Positions 54,541-62,528 of a stretch of DNA of 64,000 nucleotides are shown piece after piece. How positions within the stretch are numbered: position 1 is the stretch's first letter; each line of letters opens with the position of its first letter. The notes under the pieces are model-generated. The model did no database searches and was not told the origin of the DNA. It worked only from the letters and a program-made list of their open reading frames with translations. Source of the stretch: WLMZ01 sp031410915 (lineage in GTDB: Bacteria; Actinomycetota; Acidimicrobiia; Acidimicrobiales; Ilumatobacteraceae); assembly GCA_031410915.1 (NCBI GenBank), contig JANNZY010000176.1, forward strand, positions 1 through 64,000, read 5' to 3'. The translations under genes and the position numbers were made by a program.

Positions 54541-54855
54541 TCAGTTGGGGAAGAGCGCGGCGATGACGAACGCTGCCGCGCCGACCAGGGCGCTGCCGAA
54601 GGCAACGGGCGCGAGATCGTGGAACGTCGCCGCACGGCGCGCCCGACCGTGGCGGCCCTTGCGGCGGTGGGCCAGCGGCAGACCGCTGAGCCACACGAGT
54701 CCGCCGAGCGCCAGCAGCGTCGCGCCGGTGACGGGATGGCCGTTCGTGACGTGGGGAACGCCCTTCACCGTTGCCGCGCCGCACGCGAGCATCGCGAGCG
54801 CGCTGCGCGACCAGGCCAGTTCGGTGCGTTCCGACGCGAGTCCCGGATCCGTCAC
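54541..54855 (-). CDS. DUF202 family membrane protein
   Basis: 104 residues from GTG 54855, overlapping the previous stop (GTGA). N-terminal ASERTELAWSRSALAMLACGAA is the DUF202 signature; three membrane helices follow. Similar to E. coli YidG/YidH-type proteins of unknown function. Paired with the next DUF202 gene. Confidence 0.8.
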   Translation of the reverse strand: MTDPGLASERTELAWSRSALAMLACGAATVKGVPHVTNGHPVTGATLLALGGLVWLSGLPLAHRRKGRHGRARRAATFHDLAPVAFGSALVGAAAFVIAALFPN

Positions 54856-55220
54856 GACGAGCTCCGCCCGCCGAAGATGGCCAGCGCGAGCGCGACCACC
54901 GCGCTGACTGCGACGACGGCGGCGACGAGGGGCGGCAGGATCGACTTCGGCAGCGAGCGGCCTTGGCGCATCGCCCGTTCGTTGTTGCGCCATTGATACA
55001 GGCTTGCGACTGCGATCAGCGTGCCCATTGCGATCAACGGCAGCCCGATCATCCGTCGTCCGCCGGGCACGTCGAACGGGGGCAGCAACTGCGTGACGGC
55101 CAGGCCGGCGGTGACCAGCGCGAGCGCGGTGCGGTTGTAGGCCAGGAACGTGCGCTCGTTGGCGAACGAGAAGCGCACGTCCGGGTCGGTGCCGTCAGGA
55201 TCGCCGCCGGAATCGCTCAT
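54852..55220 (-). CDS. DUF202 (YidH-like) membrane protein
   Basis: 122 residues from ATG 55220. RFSFANERTFLAYNRTALALVTAGLAV is the DUF202 start, with three helices in all (LVTAGLAVTQLL, MIGLPLIAMGTLIAVASLY, ILPPLVAAVVAVSAVVALALAIF). Works with the overlapping partner gene, role unknown. Confidence 0.83.
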   Translation of the reverse strand: MSDSGGDPDGTDPDVRFSFANERTFLAYNRTALALVTAGLAVTQLLPPFDVPGGRRMIGLPLIAMGTLIAVASLYQWRNNERAMRQGRSLPKSILPPLVAAVVAVSAVVALALAIFGGRSSS

Positions 55221-55243
55221 CGCCGCCAGCGTAGATGCGCGGC

Positions 55244-56413
55244 TCAGCCCCAGCGCGATGCGAGCATGACGGCCACCTCGTCGGCCGATGGCATGCTCTC
55301 GATCTCGGTCCGCAACCGTCCGGCCGCCATCCGGTACGACGCCTCGTTCATCAGCGCACGGGCGTCGCGCTCGATCGCGTCGGCAGTCGCGTCCGGTCCC
55401 ACCAGTGCCAAGCCAGCCCCGGCGCGGACGCAGGCATTCGCGTTGCGGAACTGGTCCGCGCCCTGGGGCAGCAGCAGTTGCGGCAGGCCGCGAGCCAGGC
55501 CGGCGAGCATCGTGCCCGAACCGCCGTGGGAGACGATGGTCGAACAGTGCGGCAGGAGCAGGCTCTGCGGTAGATACGCGGCAACGTGCACGTTGGCGGG
55601 CAGTGGATCGAACTGGGATACGTCCGAACCCGGGCCGACGGTCACCACCACGGTGATCTCGAGACGGGCGAGCCCCTCGACCGCGGCACGCAACGTCGGC
55701 GCGTGGTTGAACGTCGTGCCGAAGGTGAGGTAGACGACGTCGCGACCGGAGTCCAGATCCAGCGTGTCGGCGATCACCTCCGACAGCGCCTCGCCGTCGA
55801 CGAGATCGGCGGACTCAGGACGGCGATGCACGATGCGCCCGATGTGGGCCAGGTCATCGGGCTGCATGCTCGGCGGGTAGATGTCGATGTACAGGTCGTC
55901 GTACATCGCCCCGTCGATGCGTGGCTCCAACGCGGCCGCTTCCCACAGCCGCGAGGTCAGCTGCACGGCGCCGTTGAGTCGGTCACGCGGGATCGCCAGC
56001 CCGAAGGAATGCGTCACATGCGGGATGCCGATGGCCGTGGCCACGATGGGTGCGGCCAGCTCGGCGGCCTCGTTGACGATCAGGTCCGGCTTCCATTCGT
56101 GCACCGCGTCGGTCAGCGCCGGCAACATCGCCGGCGCAGCCAGCGCGCCGAAGAGGTGGCGGAACAGGTGCTCGGGCCGCTCCTCGCCGCGCAGCAGCGC
56201 GGCCTCGGGATGGATGTGGCCGTACTCGCCGGCCAAGTCGCGGAACTCGCGCCCGCACGCCGTCGCCTCGATGCCCGACGCCTCCAGCCATGCGCATGCG
56301 TCCGCCCCGGTCGCCCACCGGATGTCGTGCCCACGCTCGACCAGGGCGCGCGCCAGCGGCACCATGGGTTGGACGTGACCGAGCCCGGACGTCGACGTGA
56401 ACAGAACCCTCAT
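55244..56413 (-). CDS. GT1-type glycosyltransferase (MGT/UGT-like)
   Basis: 389 residues from ATG 56413 (MRVLFTSTSGLGHVQPMVPLARALVERGHD). N-terminal domain ends near IYPPSMQ; the C-terminal nucleotide-sugar region has VVYLTFGTTFNH, VHVAAYLPQSLLLPHCSTIVSHGGSGTMLAGLARGLPQLLLPQGADQFRNA, the modified PSPG motif of macrolide/antibiotic and flavonoid glycosyltransferases. Acceptor unknown. Stands alone. Confidence 0.88.
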   Translation of the reverse strand: MRVLFTSTSGLGHVQPMVPLARALVERGHDIRWATGADACAWLEASGIEATACGREFRDLAGEYGHIHPEAALLRGEERPEHLFRHLFGALAAPAMLPALTDAVHEWKPDLIVNEAAELAAPIVATAIGIPHVTHSFGLAIPRDRLNGAVQLTSRLWEAAALEPRIDGAMYDDLYIDIYPPSMQPDDLAHIGRIVHRRPESADLVDGEALSEVIADTLDLDSGRDVVYLTFGTTFNHAPTLRAAVEGLARLEITVVVTVGPGSDVSQFDPLPANVHVAAYLPQSLLLPHCSTIVSHGGSGTMLAGLARGLPQLLLPQGADQFRNANACVRAGAGLALVGPDATADAIERDARALMNEASYRMAAGRLRTEIESMPSADEVAVMLASRWG

Positions 56414-56484
56414 ACGGCAGCTCGAATCTGTGGCGACCAAACCTGATCGTACGCCCGCCGTCAACCGGCTCCGAACCGCGTGCG

Positions 56485-57144
56485 CTATCCCCGCCGGGCG
56501 GCTTCGATGGCCATGAAGTTGCGAGCCGCTGTCGGCCAGTCGAGGTCGACGCGGTTCGGGCGGATGTAAGCCGGCAGCTCCATCCCCTGCTCGCACAGAT
56601 GACGGGCGTAGAACGGGATCGCGACGTGTTCGATCACCAACGGATACGTGCCGCTCGCGCCGTTGCGGACGACGAGGTCGAGGTCGAGCACCGGCGCGGC
56701 CGCGGGTGACTCGTGCCGCTTGACAGCCATGATCGCCACACGCGCCGGCTCGCCCTTGCGCTGGGCGCGCTCCAGATCCAGGAGACGATCGACCACACCT
56801 TCGTGCGGTGCTTCCTTCAACGGCCGCCAGCCGTCAGTGAGCGTCTCGCCGACACTGCCCAGCGCCTCGCAGGTCGCCGCCCAATCGACGAGTGCGGCCT
56901 TGCCCCTCACGCGCAGTGTGACCGGCAGGCCGAGGCGCACGTGCTCGTCGGGCCGCAGGCGTTGGCGCACCCCGAAGATCTGCATCCCCGCCGGCGTCGC
57001 GATCGCCACCGCGTAGTCGTCCACGCGCGTCGAAGGTTCCTCTCGTGTGTACGAGACCCGAATCCCGACGATGTGACCGCGATGGGTGACACCGTCGCGG
57101 AGGACATCTGCCGCTTCAGGCCGCCCGAAGCTGAAGAAACCCAT
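56485..57144 (-). CDS. Hypothetical protein (219 aa)
   Basis: Starts at ATG 57144 (MGFFSFGRPEAADVLRDGVTHRG). Two halves with similar beta-rich character: residues 25-85 (RGHIVGIRVSYTREEP...YAVAIATPAGMQIFGVRQRLRPDEHVRLGLPVTLRVRGKAALVDW) and 120-190 (RKGEPARVAIMAVKRHES...VLDLDLVVRNGASGTYPLVIEHVAIPFYARHLCEQGMELPAYIRPNRVDLDW). It resembles a paired small-domain protein but no family is recognised. Cytosolic. Confidence 0.6.
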   Translation of the reverse strand: MGFFSFGRPEAADVLRDGVTHRGHIVGIRVSYTREEPSTRVDDYAVAIATPAGMQIFGVRQRLRPDEHVRLGLPVTLRVRGKAALVDWAATCEALGSVGETLTDGWRPLKEAPHEGVVDRLLDLERAQRKGEPARVAIMAVKRHESPAAAPVLDLDLVVRNGASGTYPLVIEHVAIPFYARHLCEQGMELPAYIRPNRVDLDWPTAARNFMAIEAARRG

Positions 57145-57247
57145 TCACCGCAGAGTACCAGCACTCGCCCTGTCACTTTTTCGGGGTGGGGATAGCCCTA
57201 CTCCGGAGACACCGGGACGCTGGCTGGTGGTCGAAATCGGGTTTCCG

Positions 57248-57253
57248 TACCGT
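57248..57253 (+). promoter_or_regulatory. -10 box of the MacB-like ATPase gene
   Basis: TACCGT is 7 nt before ATG 57261 with no ribosome site, again pointing to a leaderless start. Confidence 0.45.
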
Positions 57254-57260
57254 CGAAGCC

Positions 57261-58022
57261 ATGACGACAACGATGATCACGACACCGCCGCGCACTCGCG
57301 TCGCGGCGACCAGGGCCGAACTCGCGACCAAGATCTACGGCCGTGGCGGCACCGAGGTGCGGGCACTCGACCAGGTCTCGGTGGCCATGCCGGGGGGCCA
57401 GTTCACCGCCGTGATGGGCCCGTCCGGATCGGGCAAGAGCACGCTGATGCACTGCCTGGCCGGCCTCGACACGCTCACGTCGGGACACGCCTACATCGGC
57501 GACACCGAGCTCGGCTCGCTGTCGGATCGTGAGCTGACCCGGGTCAGACGCGAGCAGATCGGCTTCATCTTCCAGGCCTACAACCTGATCCCGACTTTGA
57601 CGGCGAAGGAGAACATCACGCTGCCGATGGACCTCGCCCGACGCAAGTACGACCGGCCATGGCTGGACGCGGTCATCGACACCGTCGGCCTCCGCGATCG
57701 GCTGCAGCACCGGCCGAGCGAGCTGAGCGGGGGCCAGCAGCAGCGCGTCGCCGTGGCCCGCGCCCTCGCCGGACGCCCACAGGTGATCTTCGCCGACGAG
57801 CCGACCGGCAACCTCGACAGCCGCGCCGGCGGCGAGATCCTGCAGTTCATGCGCTCGGCCGTGACCGATCTGGGCCAGACCATCGTCATGGTCACCCACG
57901 ATCCCGTCGCCGCCGCCTACGCCGACTCGGTGCTGTTCCTGGCCGACGGCAACATCGTCGACCACATGTCCCGTCCCAGCGCAACTGCGGTGCTGGACCG
58001 GATGAAGGCATTCGGGGGCTGA
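57261..58022 (+). CDS. ABC transporter ATPase, MacB/LolD type
   Basis: 253 residues from ATG 57261. Walker A GPSGSGKSTLMH, Q-loop FIFQAYNLIPTLTAKENITLPM, signature LSGGQQQRVAVARAL, Walker B VIFADEPTGNLDSR, H-loop VTHD. The long FQxYNLIPxLTAxENI stretch is the LolD/MacB form. Pairs with the FtsX permease gene starting 1 nt later. Confidence 0.93.
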   Translation: MTTTMITTPPRTRVAATRAELATKIYGRGGTEVRALDQVSVAMPGGQFTAVMGPSGSGKSTLMHCLAGLDTLTSGHAYIGDTELGSLSDRELTRVRREQIGFIFQAYNLIPTLTAKENITLPMDLARRKYDRPWLDAVIDTVGLRDRLQHRPSELSGGQQQRVAVARALAGRPQVIFADEPTGNLDSRAGGEILQFMRSAVTDLGQTIVMVTHDPVAAAYADSVLFLADGNIVDHMSRPSATAVLDRMKAFGG

Positions 58023-58023
58023 G

Positions 58024-60594
58024 ATGTTCCACGCAACGCTCAGCTCACTCTGGCGTCGCAAGCGCCGGGTCATCGGTGCTTCCACGGCCGTCGTCATCGG
58101 GGTCGCCTTCCTCGTCGCGACCCTCATCCTCGGCGACTCGATGCGCACCGGGTTCGACACGTTCTTCGCCGACTCCAACAAGGGCGTCGACCTGTTCATC
58201 CGCAATGGCACCAAGGTCACCTCCGACGGCTACGTGCAGCAGGGTACGCTCGACGGATCAGTCGCCGACGCAGTCGCGTCGTGGCCCGGCGTCGCCCGCG
58301 TCGCCGCCAGTGTGGAGGGCACCGCCCAGATCCTCGACATCGACGGCCGGCCGATCGGCGGCGACGGACCGCCGACGCTGGGCGGCAACTGGATCGACGA
58401 CACCGGTGTCGACGGCATCGGCTTCAACGGCTACGCCATCGCGGAGGGCCGCGCGCCGATTGCCGACGACGAGGTCGTGATCGACCGAGGCTCGGCCGAG
58501 ATCGGCAAGCTGCACGTCGGTGACCGGACCACCGTGCTCACACCGCAACCGGTCGAGGTGACCGTCGTCGGCATCGTCACGTTCGGCGACGGCGCAGACG
58601 CGAGCGACAACATCGGCGGCGCCAGCTTCACCGGCTTCACGTTCGCCGCAGCCCAGCGGTACCTGCTCGGCGAACCGGACCGGATCAGCACCGTGCTCGT
58701 CGAGGCCGAGCCCGGCGTGGCTCCGGACGCGTTGCGCGCCTCGCTGGCACCGGTGCTGCCACCGGCGTCGGAGACGTTGACCGCAGCGGAGCGCACAGCC
58801 GAGGAGAACGATGCGATCGGCGCAGACTTCCTCGACTTCTTCGAAGCGTTCCTGCTCGCGTTCGCCATCGTCGCGTTGCTCGTGGCCACGTTCAGCATCC
58901 ACAACACGTTCTCAATCCTGGTCGCGCAGCGGACCCGTGAGTCCGCGCTGTTGCGGGCGCTCGGTGCATCCCGCGGCCAGGTGTTGGCCGCCGTCGCGAT
59001 CGAGGCGCTCGTGATCGCAACGGTGGCGTCGGCCATCGGCGTGGGTGCGGGCATCGGTCTCGCTGCCACCCTGAAGGCGCTGATGGACGCGGCCGGCTTC
59101 GGTCTGCCGGCGGCGATCGGGCTCGACGTGCAGACCGCCACCGTGGTCACCGCGATGATCGTCGGCGTCGGCGTCTCGTTGGCCGCGTGCATCGCGCCGG
59201 CGTTCAAGGCGGCGCGCATCGCGCCGCTCGCTGCATTGCGCGACGTGAACATCGACCGCAGCGCCACGTCGAAGGTGCGCGCCGTGGTCGGGCTGCTGAT
59301 CACCGCAGGCGGCATCGCAGCCGTCTTCACTGCGACTCGCACCCCGCACGACGCGCTGGCGACCGCCGGCCTCGGCGCACTGGCGACGATGATCGGAGCC
59401 GTCGTGCTGGGACCCATCGTTGCGACCCTCGCAACCGCTGTGCTCGGCGCACCCGTCGCCGCACTGCGCGGCCAGGCCGGCACGCTGGCCCGGCGCAACG
59501 CCATGCGCAACCCGCGGCGCAGCGCCGGAACGGCATCGGCGTTGATGTTCGGCACCGCGGTCGTCGCCCTGTTCGCGACGTTCGGTGCGTCACTCAAGGC
59601 GTCGTTCGACGAGCTCGTCGACGACAGCTTCGCCGGCGACCTCGTCGTCGCCCGCTCCGGATCCACCGGTGCGCCGCTCGATCAGCAGATGGCGTCGGCA
59701 CTCGCCGAACTGGACGCTGTGGCCATCGCCTCGCCCATCGCCGATGCCCCCGTCGTGCTCGGCGGGTCCGACGAGAGCGCCGTGTCGATCGTGCCCGCCA
59801 CGTTCGCCCGCGTCGCCGATCTCGACGTCACACAGGGCTCGCTGGCCGCACTGTCGACCAACGGGCTTGCGGTCAGCTCGACCTACGCCGACGAGCACGG
59901 CTGGCAGATCGGCACCGTCGTGCCGATCGCGTTCGCCGACGGTACAGCGGCCGAGGTCACACTGGAGGCGATCTACGAGACGGCCAACATCGTCGGCAGC
60001 GTCGCCATCAACGACGCGCTGTGGGATCCGCACCAGGGTCGCAGCGGCGACGCCGCAGTGTTGGTCGCGCTGGCCGACGGCGTGAGCCTGCGCGACGGCA
60101 AGGCTGCGATCGAGTCGGTCACGGCGCGGTACGGGTCACCGAACGTGCAGGACCGCCAGGAGTTCGCCGACGAGAACGGCCAGGACGTCGACGAGATGCT
60201 CGGTCTGAGCTACGGGCTGCTCGGTCTGGCCATCCTCATCGCGATCCTCGGCATCGCCAACACGCTGTCGCTCAGCATCCACGAGCGGACCCGCGAATTG
60301 GGACTGCTCCGTGCCGTCGGGCAGAGCCGCAGCCAGCTGCGCAGCACCGTCCGTTGGGAGAGCGTGATCCTGGCCGTGTTCGGCACCATTGGCGGGCTGA
60401 CGCTCGGCACGTTCCTCGGCTGGGGTCTGGTGCGGGCGATGTCGAGCCAGGAGGGCATCGGCACGTTCGCCGCCCCGACGACAACCCTCGCCGTCATCCT
60501 CGGTCTGGTGATGGTGGCCGGCGTGGTCGCTGCGATCCGCCCTGCCCGCCGAGCGGCCAAGCTCGACATCCTGCAGGCGATCGCGACGAGCTGA
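58024..60594 (+). CDS. ABC transporter permease, FtsX-type (MacB-like)
   Basis: 856 residues from ATG 58024. FtsX layout in duplicate: helix at 15-35, external domain 40-250, helices 265-410 (AFLLAFAIVALLVATFSIHNTFSILVAQRTRESALLRALGASRGQV), helix at 425-490, a second external domain and a second helix set (LSYGLLGLAILIAILGIANTLSLSIHERTRELGLLRAVGQSRSQLRS). Such proteins use ATP to move lipids, peptides or signals across the envelope. Cargo unknown. Confidence 0.9.
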   Translation: MFHATLSSLWRRKRRVIGASTAVVIGVAFLVATLILGDSMRTGFDTFFADSNKGVDLFIRNGTKVTSDGYVQQGTLDGSVADAVASWPGVARVAASVEGTAQILDIDGRPIGGDGPPTLGGNWIDDTGVDGIGFNGYAIAEGRAPIADDEVVIDRGSAEIGKLHVGDRTTVLTPQPVEVTVVGIVTFGDGADASDNIGGASFTGFTFAAAQRYLLGEPDRISTVLVEAEPGVAPDALRASLAPVLPPASETLTAAERTAEENDAIGADFLDFFEAFLLAFAIVALLVATFSIHNTFSILVAQRTRESALLRALGASRGQVLAAVAIEALVIATVASAIGVGAGIGLAATLKALMDAAGFGLPAAIGLDVQTATVVTAMIVGVGVSLAACIAPAFKAARIAPLAALRDVNIDRSATSKVRAVVGLLITAGGIAAVFTATRTPHDALATAGLGALATMIGAVVLGPIVATLATAVLGAPVAALRGQAGTLARRNAMRNPRRSAGTASALMFGTAVVALFATFGASLKASFDELVDDSFAGDLVVARSGSTGAPLDQQMASALAELDAVAIASPIADAPVVLGGSDESAVSIVPATFARVADLDVTQGSLAALSTNGLAVSSTYADEHGWQIGTVVPIAFADGTAAEVTLEAIYETANIVGSVAINDALWDPHQGRSGDAAVLVALADGVSLRDGKAAIESVTARYGSPNVQDRQEFADENGQDVDEMLGLSYGLLGLAILIAILGIANTLSLSIHERTRELGLLRAVGQSRSQLRSTVRWESVILAVFGTIGGLTLGTFLGWGLVRAMSSQEGIGTFAAPTTTLAVILGLVMVAGVVAAIRPARRAAKLDILQAIATS

Positions 60595-60620
60595 ACGACG
60601 GGCTGACTGAACCCGCTGGC

Positions 60621-62528
60621 CTACTCGGTGGCTGCGACGGCACCGGCGAACTGCGCGTTGTACAGCGCGTAGTACGCCCCGCCGGCGGCGAGCAGTTGCT
60701 CGTGGTTGCCCTGTTCGACGATCCGTCCGGCGTCCATCACCAAGATGGTGTCGGCATCGCGGATCGTCGACAGCCGGTGGGCGATCACGAAGCTGGTGCG
60801 GTCAGAGCGCAGCGCCGCCATCGCACGTTGGATCAGCACCTCGGTGCGGGTGTCGACCGAGCTGGTGGCTTCGTCCAGGATCAGGATCGCAGGATCGGCG
60901 AGGAAGGCGCGGGCGATGGTCAGCAGTTGCTTCTCACCGGCGCTGACCGTGCCGGCGTCCTCGTCGAGCACGGTGTCGTAGCCGTGCGGCAACGAGTGCA
61001 CGAACCGGTCGACGTAGGTGGCCCTGGCCGCAGCCATGATCTGGTCCTCGGTCGCGTCGAGGTTGCCGTAGGCGATGTTGTCGCGGATGCTGCCGCCGAA
61101 CAGCCACGTGTCCTGCAGCACCATCCCGATGTTCGAGCGCAGTTCACTGCGCGGCATCTCGGCGATGTTGCGGCCGTCGAGGCGGATCTCGCCGCTGTCG
61201 ATCTCGTAGAAGCGCATCAGCAGGTTCACGAGTGTGGTCTTGCCCGCGCCGGTGGGCCCGACGATGGCCACCGTGCGTCCCGGCTCGGCGACGAGCGACA
61301 GGTCCTCGATCAGTGGCTTGGCCGGGTCGTACGCGAATGACACGTGATCGAACTCGACTCGGCCATGGACCGGCTGTGGGTCCACCGTCGCCGGCGGCTC
61401 CGGCGACTGCTCGGTGGCATCGAGCAGTTCGAACACCCGCTCGGCCGAGGCGATGCCGGACTGCAACACGTTGATCATCGCCGCGAACTGCGTGAGCGGT
61501 TGGGTGAACTGGCGGGAGTACTGGATGAAGGCCTGCACCTCGCCGAGCGTCAACGCCCCCGACGTGATGCGCACGCCACCGATGACCGCGATCAGCACGT
61601 AGTTGAGGTTGCCGAGGAACATCATCGCCGGCTGAATCGTGCCCGACGCGAACTGGGCGCCGAAGCTGGCCTCGTAGAGCTCTTCGTTCTTCTGCCGGAA
61701 GCGCTCTTCCACCTCGCGCTGGCGGCCGAACGCCTTGACGATGGTGTGGCCGGTGAAGGCCTCCTCGATCTGTGCGTTGAGCATGCCGGTGTGTTTCCAC
61801 TGCGCCATGAAGCGTGCCTTCGACTTCTTCGCGATCTGCTTCACCGTCAGCATCGACAGCGGGATCGTGACCAGTGCGACGATGGCCAGCACCGGCGAGA
61901 TCCACAACATCATCGCGAGCACACCGGTCACCGTGAGCACCGACGTGAGCATCTGGCTGAGCGTCTGTTGCAGGCTCTGGGAGATGTTGTCGATGTCGTT
62001 CGTAACGCGGCTCAGCAGATCGCCGCGCGCCTGGCGGTCGACGTAGCTGAGCGGAAGACGGCCGAGCTTGTCCTCGACGTCCGAGCGCAACTCGAACATC
62101 GTGCGCTGCACGATGCCGGCGAGCACGTACGCCTGCAGGTAGGCCAGTCCCGAACCGGCCACGAAGACGGCGACCGCAGAGAACAGCGTGCGGTGCAGCG
62201 CGGCGAAGTCGATGCCTCGCCCGCTGCGCAACCCACTGAACACGACATCGGTGGCATGCCCGAGGATGCGCGGACCGGTGACCATCAGCGCAACGCTGAC
62301 GATCGCGAGCACGATCACGGCGATGAAACCGGTGCGCTGTGTGCGCATCCGCTCGATCAGCCGGCGGCTCGACGCGCCGAAGTCCTTCGACTTCTCCGTC
62401 GGCATGCCGGCCGCGCCGAAGCGACCCCCGCCAGGGCCGGACCGCATCTCGGATCCTGGCGGCTTGTTCGGAATCGCCGTCGGCTGGCCGTCGTCGTGGT
62501 GGTGCTCGGTCTGGTGCTCGGTGCTCAT
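60621..62528 (-). CDS. ABC transporter half-transporter, permease fused to ATPase (B)
   Basis: 635 residues from ATG 62528, coupled by ATGA to the next gene. A 50-residue His/Pro/Gly-rich cytoplasmic start precedes six helices (GFIAVIVLAIVSVALMVTG and others) and an ATPase with Walker A GPTGAGKTTL, signature VSAGEKQLLTIARAFL, Walker B ILILDEATSSVDTRTE. Heterodimer exporter with its partner; lipid or drug cargo. Confidence 0.9.
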   Translation of the reverse strand: MSTEHQTEHHHDDGQPTAIPNKPPGSEMRSGPGGGRFGAAGMPTEKSKDFGASSRRLIERMRTQRTGFIAVIVLAIVSVALMVTGPRILGHATDVVFSGLRSGRGIDFAALHRTLFSAVAVFVAGSGLAYLQAYVLAGIVQRTMFELRSDVEDKLGRLPLSYVDRQARGDLLSRVTNDIDNISQSLQQTLSQMLTSVLTVTGVLAMMLWISPVLAIVALVTIPLSMLTVKQIAKKSKARFMAQWKHTGMLNAQIEEAFTGHTIVKAFGRQREVEERFRQKNEELYEASFGAQFASGTIQPAMMFLGNLNYVLIAVIGGVRITSGALTLGEVQAFIQYSRQFTQPLTQFAAMINVLQSGIASAERVFELLDATEQSPEPPATVDPQPVHGRVEFDHVSFAYDPAKPLIEDLSLVAEPGRTVAIVGPTGAGKTTLVNLLMRFYEIDSGEIRLDGRNIAEMPRSELRSNIGMVLQDTWLFGGSIRDNIAYGNLDATEDQIMAAARATYVDRFVHSLPHGYDTVLDEDAGTVSAGEKQLLTIARAFLADPAILILDEATSSVDTRTEVLIQRAMAALRSDRTSFVIAHRLSTIRDADTILVMDAGRIVEQGNHEQLLAAGGAYYALYNAQFAGAVAATE